Assembly: GCA_021819255.1 (NCBI GenBank)
Contig: JAKART010000198.1
Span: 1-5,311, forward strand
DNA length: 5,311 nucleotides
Direction of reading: 5' to 3'
Source of the DNA: Acidobacteriota bacterium
GTDB lineage: Bacteria > Acidobacteriota > Terriglobia > Terriglobales > Acidobacteriaceae
Shown one piece after another: positions 1 through 4,715 of this stretch; within the stretch, counting starts at the first letter, position 1, and every line of letters begins with the position of its first letter. The position numbers and the translations under genes were made by a program. Below the pieces are notes generated by a model. That model was not told the origin of the DNA, did not search any database, and was given only the letters and a program-made list of their open reading frames with translations.

Positions 1-563
1 CAAGCAGCTCGGCGGGCCGCCGCTGCCGCCGCTGCTGGGTCTGTATCCCCATTGCCCAGCGGGCCCGGAGGAGCGGCATCACTGCTTGAGCTGCTTGAAT
101 CGCCCGAACCCGAACCTGCGGAACCCGAGCCTCCCGAACCCGGGAGAGAACTATTGTTGGGAGGTCCGGACGCTGCCGACGGCTGGGCGCCCCCGCTGGA
201 ATCATCTCCGGGAAATGGAAAACGTGAAGCGGCCGGCGTGGGTCCGGCTCCGCCACTTCCCGTCTGAGTCCCCGGCGTCTTCGGACTCGCCGCATCTCCC
301 GGGTAGGGAAAGTTCTTCGCCGCGCTGCTTCCCGGCGCGGGAGCCGGGCTCTGCGGCTGGGGACTTCCGCTCGGCGGCTGGCTGTTGCTCGGTGGCTGAC
401 AGTTCGGCCAGAAGACGGTCTTGCCATTCGAATCGGTAAATGTGCATCCACCCTGCGGCTGGGCAGGCGCAGCCCGCCCGGCTAACACCAGCCCCAAGCC
501 AGCGGCCAACCACACCAGCCCTCTCCGCCTCCACGCCCTCTGCATGCCTCTATTAGACGACAT
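1..563 (-). CDS. Exported low-complexity Pro/Gly/Ser/Ala-rich protein, 3' part missing
   Basis: This open frame begins at ATG 563 and stays open to the left edge, giving 187 residues with no stop, so the C-terminus is missing. The N-terminus looks like a Sec signal peptide: a basic stretch with RRR (residues 13-15), a hydrophobic core at about 16-28 (LVWLAAGLGLVLAG) and a likely signal peptidase I site near APAQ (32-35). There is no lipobox cysteine. A short segment with two cysteines (C40, C55) follows and could form a disulfide. The rest, from about 56 onward, is low complexity: Pro/Gln/Ser, then Gly/Ser (about 140-160), then an Ala run (177-183). Two copies of an F-P-aromatic-P-G-D motif lie at 85-90 and 115-120. 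In-frame ATG 545 is an alternative start that also leaves a good signal peptide; neither start has a well-spaced Shine-Dalgarno. Function is not recognised; a cell-envelope or secreted protein is inferred. Confidence 0.72.
   Translation of the reverse strand, partial: MSSNRGMQRAWRRRGLVWLAAGLGLVLAGRAAPAQPQGGCTFTDSNGKTVFWPNCQPPSNSQPPSGSPQPQSPAPAPGSSAAKNFPYPGDAASPKTPGTQTGSGGAGPTPAASRFPFPGDDSSGGAQPSAASGPPNNSSLPGSGGSGSAGSGSGDSSSSSSDAAPPGPLGNGDTDPAAAAAAARRAA
105..140. repeat. Degenerate 6-bp repeat inside the exported-protein gene
   Basis: CGAACC occurs at 105-110, 111-116 and 135-140, with variants GGAACC (120-125) and CGAGCC (126-131) between. On the minus strand these units encode the Gly/Ser-rich stretch at about residues 142-153 of the exported protein. 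It reads as coding low-complexity sequence and not as a separate element. Confidence 0.5.
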
Positions 564-574
564 CTTGGCTGGCC

Positions 575-602
575 AGGATAGCCCCCGATGCGGCGATCTC
601 AA
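575..602 (-). promoter_or_regulatory. Predicted promoter of the exported-protein gene
   Basis: Read on the minus strand, TTGAGA (602-597, five of six matches to the sigma-70 -35 consensus) is followed by a 16-bp spacer and TATCCT (580-575, four of six matches to the -10 consensus). Transcription would begin around 568, only about five bases before ATG 563. This would make the mRNA nearly leaderless, or give a leader of about 23 bases if ATG 545 is used. Confidence 0.45.
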
Positions 603-611
603 CCGCCCTCT

Positions 612-620
612 TGCTATACT
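612..620 (+). promoter_or_regulatory. Extended -10 promoter of the SET-domain gene
   Basis: TGCTATACT fits the extended -10 pattern TGnTATAAT with one mismatch in the hexamer. No good -35 hexamer lies 16-18 bp upstream, as is common for extended -10 promoters. The expected start of transcription is about 626-628, at or next to the ATG at 628, so translation would be leaderless. The upstream region overlaps the -35 of the divergent minus-strand promoter at 597-602. Confidence 0.45.
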
Positions 621-627
621 CCAACCC

Positions 628-1098
628 ATGCCGAGCCGCACCATGCGCCCCCGCCTCCTGATCCGCTCCTCCTCCATCCATGCCGCGGGATGTTACACCC
701 TGGACCCGATCCCCAAAGGGCGCCGCATCCTGGAGTACGATGGACCCCGCATCTCCAAGAAGGACGCCGACCGGCGTTACGCGGATCGGCCGGTCACCTA
801 TCTGTTCGGCTTCGGCAACCAAGGCGACGTGATTGACGGCTTCGGCACGGCGATGTTTCTGAACCACTCCTGCGACCCCAACTGCCAGACCGAAGAGTCC
901 AATGGCCGGGTCTACATCCGCTCCATCCGCAACATCGCCGCCAACGAAGAACTGCTCTACGAGTACAACCTCTACGACTCCGACGATCAGAGCGCGGACT
1001 GTTACTGCCAAGCTCCCCAATGCCGCGGCACCATGTTCTCTGATGAAGAACTCAGCCGCCGGGCGCGCAATGACTCCCGCAAGCAACGCCGAACCTGA
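628..1098 (+). CDS. SET-domain protein lysine methyltransferase with post-SET motif
   Basis: A 156-residue protein made almost entirely of one SET domain, which in known families transfers methyl groups from S-adenosylmethionine to protein lysines. An N-terminal strand region with GRRILEYDG (31-39) is followed by the cofactor/pseudoknot motif NHSCDPNC (79-86) and ELLYEY (108-113), where Y113 aligns with the catalytic tyrosine. A post-SET motif CxCx4C (C125, C127, C132) follows, which with C82 would hold a zinc ion. Y111 sits at the position often called the Phe/Tyr switch; a Tyr there usually goes with mono- or limited methylation, which is inference here. There is no signal peptide or membrane segment, so it is cytoplasmic. 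A longer in-frame start at 421 would run into the neighbouring gene and is unlikely; ATG 643 is possible. No Shine-Dalgarno precedes 628, consistent with leaderless translation. The substrate is unknown. Confidence 0.88.
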   Translation: MPSRTMRPRLLIRSSSIHAAGCYTLDPIPKGRRILEYDGPRISKKDADRRYADRPVTYLFGFGNQGDVIDGFGTAMFLNHSCDPNCQTEESNGRVYIRSIRNIAANEELLYEYNLYDSDDQSADCYCQAPQCRGTMFSDEELSRRARNDSRKQRRT

Positions 1099-1153
1099 AC
1101 GGGCTAGCTGTGAACATCCCGGGATGGAAAACTCCCGTGGACCGTGAATCCTT

Positions 1154-1188
1154 CCCGGCTGACCGCGATCAGCCGGGTGCGAACCCGG
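1154..1188 (+). terminator. Two overlapping stem-loops after the SET gene, possible terminator
   Basis: CCCGGCTGA (1154-1162) and TCAGCCGGG (1169-1177) form a perfect 9-bp stem with a 6-base loop, 55 bases after the SET stop codon. A second perfect hairpin, CCGGGT (1173-1178) with ACCCGG (1183-1188) closed by a GCGA tetraloop, shares the CCGGG arm and so cannot form at the same time. No T-run follows, so this is not a textbook intrinsic terminator. It may stop or pause RNA polymerase, or act as an alternative-structure switch. Confidence 0.35.
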
Positions 1189-1211
1189 AGCGATCCCGCT
1201 TGACGAGCGCG

Positions 1212-1281
1212 AGCCAGAAGAGGGTACGGAACCTTGCCCTCGGCTTCCCATGACCCGCTCTCTGGCCAAAGACAAGAGGGC
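1212..1281. other. Stem-loop-prone non-coding segment upstream of dnaX
   Basis: GAGGG at 1220-1224 can pair with CCCTC at 1237-1241, extended by AGCC (1212-1215) with GGCT (1242-1245) across a four-base bulge. The same CCCTC, as GCCCTC (1236-1241), can instead pair with GAGGGC (1276-1281). AAGAGGG is directly repeated at 1218-1224 and 1274-1280. No SRP RNA, tRNA or other known RNA signature was found here. It lies upstream of the predicted dnaX promoter, so it is not part of the mRNA leader if that promoter is right. Confidence 0.3.
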
Positions 1282-1295
1282 TTGGCTGCGTGCAG

Positions 1296-1323
1296 ATGAC
1301 TCCACACCCTGGGGCGATACAAT
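1296..1323 (+). promoter_or_regulatory. Predicted dnaX promoter
   Basis: ATGACT (1296-1301, four of six matches to the -35 consensus), a 16-bp spacer and TACAAT (1318-1323, five of six matches to the -10 consensus). The predicted start near 1330 leaves a leader of about 18 bases that contains the AGGA ribosome site. This suggests dnaX is transcribed from its own promoter and not only by read-through from the SET gene. Confidence 0.45.
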
Positions 1324-1333
1324 CGAGAGCGTC

Positions 1334-1337
1334 AGGA
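1334..1337 (+). promoter_or_regulatory. Ribosome binding site of dnaX
   Basis: AGGA ends ten bases before ATG 1348. It supports this start, as does the family-typical N-terminus MAYQVLARKYRP. Confidence 0.5.
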
Positions 1338-1347
1338 CCCTTGGACG

Positions 1348-3498
1348 ATGGCCTACCAAGTTTTAGCCCGCAAGTACCGCCCCCAGCTCTTCTCGGATGT
1401 CGTTGGGCAGGACCACGTCACCCGCACCTTGCTAAACGCCCTGACGCAACATCGCATCGCTCACGGCTACATCTTCAGCGGTCACCGCGGGATCGGCAAA
1501 ACGACTATTGCTCGCATTCTGGCCTCGGCGCTCAACTGCGGCACTGCGGTTGGTACTGCGGAACGCCCCACCCAGGAGCCCTGCCGCAACTGCGTCAACT
1601 GCCGGGAGATCTCCTCAGCCTCTCGCCAGGAGAGCTCCATCTTTGAAGAGTCTCACTCCTTTGACGTCGAAGAGATCGACGCCGCCACCAACCGCGGCAT
1701 TGACGACGCTCGGCTGCTCACTGCCAAGATCCAGACCCGGCCGACCAACAAGAGCAAATATCGCATCATCATCCTTGATGAAGCGCACCAGATCACGGAT
1801 GCTGCCTGGAATGCCCTGCTGAAAACGCTCGAAGAGCCCCCGGATTGGGCCATCTTCATGTTTGCCACTACGCAGCCGGAGGATATTCCCCAAACCATCC
1901 GCTCCCGCTGCCAGCACTTCAGCTTTCACGCCGTCCGTCTGGAAGACATCCTCGGGCAGCTTCGCTCCATCGCCAAGCGGGAAAACATCGACGTCGATGA
2001 CGCTACGCTGACGCTGCTCGCGGAAGCTGGGGACGGCTCGATGCGCGACGCCCTTTCCATCATGGACCAGGCCATCGCCTCGGCGCAGTTTGTGCCGGCA
2101 GCCTTCCAGCAGAGCAATACCGAGGCGCTCCGGCCGCATCTGGCGATCGAACAAGTGCGCGAGCTCATGGGCTCGGTCTCCAACCTGGTCTACGAGCAGA
2201 TTCTGGAGGCGGTTCACAAAGGTAACTCGGCGGAGGTTCTCTCCATTGCCGGCCGCCTGCTGGATGCCGGTAACGGAGCATCGCAACTGGCGCGTCAGTT
2301 TGTTCGCTACCTGCGCAACGCCATCGTGGCCAAGGTCACCAACCTCTCCACGCAAGAGGAAGCCACCGGCATCGCCGCCGATCTGCTCCAGATCTCCCCC
2401 GAGGAACGCAGCCGCGCCGCCCGCTCCGCAGCCCTTTTCACGGAGGAAGAACTATCCCGCTTTCTCGCCATCATGCTGCGCACCTTCGACGAGCTCGGCT
2501 ATCGCCAGGAACAGCGCTTCCATCTGGAGTTGGGTCTGCTCAAACTGGTCCATGTGCAGCGTCTGTTGCCGATCGAGGAGATCCTGAGCCAACTGGGCGC
2601 CAAGCCAACTGCTCTCCCCAGCGCCCCTGCATCCACCGCTCGCTCCTCGGCCTCGGCTACGGCAGTTTCGCCTGCCGCCTCACCTTTGCCTGCCGCCTCA
2701 CCCTGGATGAGCAGGATCGAGCCGACCCCAGCAGCCGTCGGCACTCCGTCCGCACATGGCGCACAGACGGAGCCCGCCGGTAAGGCGCCTCGAACGATGC
2801 GGGCCTCGGCTGGCTCTCCTGTGGCCCCGGCAGGATCCCGGCTCGTTGCGCCGGATACGGTCCTCAGCCCCCCAGACAAAAACAATCAGGAAGCTGGCCT
2901 TCGTTCGGGAGCCTCCGCCGTGACCTCCGGTTCCCTGGCGCTGGCCGATCAGCCACTTCCGGCCGTCCCGCCTTCCTTCCGCAGTTCCCTGCAGGAGGAT
3001 CTGCAATCCGAGAGCATCTCACTCCCTCATGAAGGCCCGCAATTGGTTCCTGGTCAGGCGGCGATCGCAGGCCCCTCCTGCGCAGTCTCGCCTGCGAATG
3101 ACACTTCGCTGGAGGCTCTGCAGACAGCCCTCGTCTCCGCCCTGGCCGCCGTCAAGGGCCAGCAGTCCGCCTCCGAGCAGATAGAGGACTCCACTCTCAA
3201 ACGGAACGGCCAATCCCTGGAGATTCACGTCCCCGTCTCCGCCACCATGCTGCCCGTGGTCATCAACAGCGACGCGGAGCGTATTCTCCAGGCGGCTCTT
3301 CGCAGTGCCGCCTTCGGCGTCCGCAGCTTCAAGCTCATTCCCGCAGCCAGCGCCCCGGCCGACAAAGTCCGCAAGCCCCGCCCTGCCGCCGCAGGATCCG
3401 TCGCGGAGGTGGCCAGGAACCATCCAATGGTTCAAGAGGCCCAGCGATTATTCTCCGCCGAGATCAGTAACATCCTCGACCTGCGAGAGAAGGAATAG
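1348..3498 (+). CDS. dnaX: DNA polymerase III subunit gamma/tau (clamp loader ATPase)
   Basis: A 716-residue DnaX, the ATPase of the clamp loader that opens and places the beta clamp at primer ends during replication. The AAA+ core is complete: N-terminal QVLARKYRP, Walker A GHRGIGKT (45-52), a four-cysteine zinc module (C64, C79, C82, C85), Walker B LDEAH (143-147), sensor 1 around T174-T175, the SRC motif with the arginine finger (R187) and sensor 2 GSMRDAL (230-236). A helical collar domain runs to about 417. An Ala/Pro/Ser-rich linker follows (about 418-584), then a conserved tau-type tail (585-716) ending in the HPMVQEAQRLFSAEI motif. Compared with E. coli, the segment after the zinc cysteines (about 89-106) is roughly ten residues longer. 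Length is near or above the usual full-length tau size. It is followed 174 bp later by ybaB and recR, a common arrangement. A shorter gamma form made by frameshifting is not clearly encoded. Confidence 0.97.
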   Translation: MAYQVLARKYRPQLFSDVVGQDHVTRTLLNALTQHRIAHGYIFSGHRGIGKTTIARILASALNCGTAVGTAERPTQEPCRNCVNCREISSASRQESSIFEESHSFDVEEIDAATNRGIDDARLLTAKIQTRPTNKSKYRIIILDEAHQITDAAWNALLKTLEEPPDWAIFMFATTQPEDIPQTIRSRCQHFSFHAVRLEDILGQLRSIAKRENIDVDDATLTLLAEAGDGSMRDALSIMDQAIASAQFVPAAFQQSNTEALRPHLAIEQVRELMGSVSNLVYEQILEAVHKGNSAEVLSIAGRLLDAGNGASQLARQFVRYLRNAIVAKVTNLSTQEEATGIAADLLQISPEERSRAARSAALFTEEELSRFLAIMLRTFDELGYRQEQRFHLELGLLKLVHVQRLLPIEEILSQLGAKPTALPSAPASTARSSASATAVSPAASPLPAASPWMSRIEPTPAAVGTPSAHGAQTEPAGKAPRTMRASAGSPVAPAGSRLVAPDTVLSPPDKNNQEAGLRSGASAVTSGSLALADQPLPAVPPSFRSSLQEDLQSESISLPHEGPQLVPGQAAIAGPSCAVSPANDTSLEALQTALVSALAAVKGQQSASEQIEDSTLKRNGQSLEIHVPVSATMLPVVINSDAERILQAALRSAAFGVRSFKLIPAASAPADKVRKPRPAAAGSVAEVARNHPMVQEAQRLFSAEISNILDLREKE
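2667..2702 (+). repeat. 18-bp tandem duplication in the dnaX linker
   Basis: Two copies of an 18-bp unit (2667-2684 and 2685-2702) differ at one base. They are in frame and encode the repeated peptide S-P-A-A-S-P / L-P-A-A-S-P (residues 441-452). It looks like a recent slippage duplication in the flexible linker, where length changes are tolerated. Confidence 0.8.
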
Positions 3499-3672
3499 GG
3501 AGCGACGTGCTGAACTCGGCGAGCGTCTCCGCAGCGTACACGGTTCAGGCCCCAGGCCGGCGAATGAGAAGTTCAATTTTTCTTGCGGTTCGGATGCGCG
3601 CCAGGAGATGTCCGACGCCATGCCAAATGAAGCGTAGAAACGGTTCCCATCCAAAGAGGCCAGTCGAAGCTT
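3499..3672 (+). other. dnaX-ybaB spacer, nothing clear in it
   Basis: A 174-bp spacer with no supported gene. It holds a small GGCC/GGCC hairpin (3548-3558) and a T5 run at 3577-3581, but the two are 18 bases apart and do not make a good terminator. No convincing sigma-70 promoter was seen, so ybaB-recR may be transcribed from dnaX or from a promoter not recognisable by consensus. Confidence 0.3.
3654..3659 (+). promoter_or_regulatory. Possible ribosome binding site of ybaB
   Basis: AAGAGG ends 13 bases before ATG 3673, slightly far for a normal site. For the alternative ATG 3685 only GGA (3675-3677) is suitably placed. The evidence for either start from the ribosome site is therefore weak. 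Confidence 0.3.
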
Positions 3673-3990
3673 ATGGAAATTGACATGAACAAGATGCAAG
3701 AGATGTTAGCCCAGGCGCAGCAGATGCAGCAGACCATCAATCAGCGCCTGGCCGGCTCCATCGTCGAGGCCGAGGCTGGCGGCGGAGCGGTCAAGGCTCG
3801 CATGAATGGCCGCAAGGAGCTGCTCAGCCTTACCATCGCACCCTCTGCGGCCCAGGCCGCAGCCTCTGATCTCACTCTTCTGGAAGACCTGATTGTCGCG
3901 GCCATCAACGCCTGTGCCCGCAAAGCCGATGACGCCGGCAAGTCCAGCGCGGCCAGCATCATGGGGAGCCTTGGCCTCCCTGGGCTCTAG
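3673..3990 (+). CDS. ybaB: YbaB/EbfC family nucleoid-associated protein
   Basis: A 105-residue member of the YbaB/EbfC family, small dimeric DNA-binding proteins that coat the nucleoid. An N-terminal helix rich in Gln and Met (about 5-27, MNKMQEMLAQAQQMQ) leads into the family core: E32-A-E-A-G-G-G-A-V, the strand KARMNGRKELLSLTI (41-55), and the helix around LLEDLIVAAINACARKAD (69-86). A short Gly/Leu/Pro-rich tail ends in GLPGL, as in many family members. No membrane or export signal is present. The start at 3673 (MEIDMNKM) is chosen because related proteins carry a few residues before MNKM; ATG 3685 would remove only four residues. Its stop is two bases before the recR start, so the two are almost certainly co-transcribed and translationally coupled. 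Confidence 0.93.
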   Translation: MEIDMNKMQEMLAQAQQMQQTINQRLAGSIVEAEAGGGAVKARMNGRKELLSLTIAPSAAQAAASDLTLLEDLIVAAINACARKADDAGKSSAASIMGSLGLPGL

Positions 3991-3992
3991 CC

Positions 3993-4598
3993 ATGGCGGC
4001 ACGCTACGCAGAGGCCATGGAGAGGCTCATCGAGGAGCTCCGCAAACTCCCGGGAGTAGGGACCAAATCGGCGCAGCGCTTTGCCTTTCACCTTCTCCGC
4101 GCACCCGGCAGCGATGCGGAGGCGCTCTCCGAAGCGATTCTCCGTTTGCGCGCCAAGCTCCGTTTGTGTTCTCTGTGCAATCACATCACTGAGGTTGACC
4201 CTTGCGCCTTCTGCTCCCACCCCGGACGCAATCCGCTTCTCGTCTGCACCGTCGAGGAGCCAACCAGCATCAACGCCATCGAAAGGACCGGCAGCTTCCA
4301 TGGCCTCTATCATGTGCTGCATGGGACGATCTCTCCGGTTAATGGCGTGGGTCCGGAGCATCTCCGCCTGGCCAATCTCTGGCCGCGTCTGGAAGGCGCC
4401 GATGAGCTGATTCTGGCAACTTCGCCCACCATGGAGGGCGAAGCGACGGCGCACTATATCGCCGATGAGGCGCGCAAGCGCTATCCGCTGCTGCGCATCA
4501 GCCGGATTGCAACCGGCGTTCCTGCCGGAAGCGATATTGAATATGCCGACCAGGTGACCATGACCCGTGCCCTGGAGGGTCGACGGACGATGGAATGA
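3993..4598 (+). CDS. recR: Recombination mediator protein RecR
   Basis: A 201-residue RecR, the usual length. RecR forms a ring-like clamp that works with RecO and RecF to load RecA on gapped DNA bound by SSB. The domains appear in the expected order: helix-hairpin-helix LPGVGTKSAQRFAFHLL (19-35), a C4 zinc finger (C59, C62, C71, C74), a TOPRIM domain from about 82 (LLVCTVEEP, then ELILATSPTMEGEAT), and the C-terminal signature GSDIEYADQVTMTRALEGRR. All key residues are present. The start at 3993 fits the family N-terminus (RYAEAMERLIEEL); ATG 4017 would cut into that helix, and its AGAGG is only two bases away. No Shine-Dalgarno lies at normal distance before 3993, so coupling to ybaB termination two bases upstream is the likely mode of initiation. 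Confidence 0.96.
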   Translation: MAARYAEAMERLIEELRKLPGVGTKSAQRFAFHLLRAPGSDAEALSEAILRLRAKLRLCSLCNHITEVDPCAFCSHPGRNPLLVCTVEEPTSINAIERTGSFHGLYHVLHGTISPVNGVGPEHLRLANLWPRLEGADELILATSPTMEGEATAHYIADEARKRYPLLRISRIATGVPAGSDIEYADQVTMTRALEGRRTME

Positions 4599-4715
4599 GG
4601 TAAGGACGGCTTCTGGGTCATTGCTCTGCTCTCCCGCCGAACCCATAGCGCCCGAGCCCGAACCAGGTTGCGCGGCTCTTTCTTCGCCGCGCCCTCCCGC
4701 TTGGAACTTACCTCA
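4596..4715. repeat. Nine-base inverted repeat at the two convergent stop codons
   Basis: TGAGGTAAG starts at the recR stop codon (4596-4604). Its exact reverse complement CTTACCTCA (4707-4715) starts, on the minus strand, at the prfB stop codon. Both genes therefore end in TGA followed by GGTAAG. The arms are 102 bp apart and could close a long stem in a read-through transcript, but may also be chance. Confidence 0.55.
4670..4692. terminator. GC-rich stem-loop between convergent recR and prfB
   Basis: GCGCGGC (4670-4676) and GCCGCGC (4686-4692) form a perfect 7-bp stem around a nine-base pyrimidine loop. It is 71 bases past the recR stop and about 20 bases past the prfB stop. Neither strand has a T-run after it, so any termination would be of the stem-only kind; the position between convergent genes supports a bidirectional role. 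Confidence 0.4.

Noticed and set aside
202..534. A 110-codon minus-strand frame in another phase of the exported-protein gene
   Set aside because: It lacks a signal peptide and ends inside the region, whereas the frame from 563 has a clear signal peptide and stays open to the edge.
421..627. N-terminal extension of the SET protein from ATG 421
   Set aside because: It would overlap the start of the divergent exported-protein gene and its promoter, and the extra residues are low complexity without SET homology. The extended -10 at 612-620 also points to a start at 628.
1141..1177. Minus-strand GGTCAGCCGGGAAGG resembling the SRP RNA core
   Set aside because: The conserved GGTCAGGYCCGGAAGGRAGCAGCC pattern is not met after the first bases, and the needed pairing around the tetraloop is absent.
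1173..1188. GGGTGCGAACCC resembling a tRNA T-arm
   Set aside because: The loop is six bases, not seven, and no acceptor, D or anticodon arm can be built around it.
553..1359. A 268-codon open frame on the minus strand opposite the SET gene
   Set aside because: It covers the SET gene and the spacer on the opposite strand, has no recognisable motif, and the plus-strand SET reading is rich in family motifs. Long antisense frames are common in GC-rich genes.
1615..2355. A 246-codon minus-strand frame inside dnaX
   Set aside because: It is the mirror of a highly conserved coding region and has no domain of its own.
3548..3581. Terminator after dnaX from the GGCC hairpin and T5 run
   Set aside because: The stem is only four base pairs and lies 18 bases before the T-run, so it does not form an intrinsic terminator.
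3987..4646. A 219-codon minus-strand frame opposite recR
   Set aside because: It is a shadow of recR, whose zinc finger and TOPRIM motifs are intact on the plus strand.
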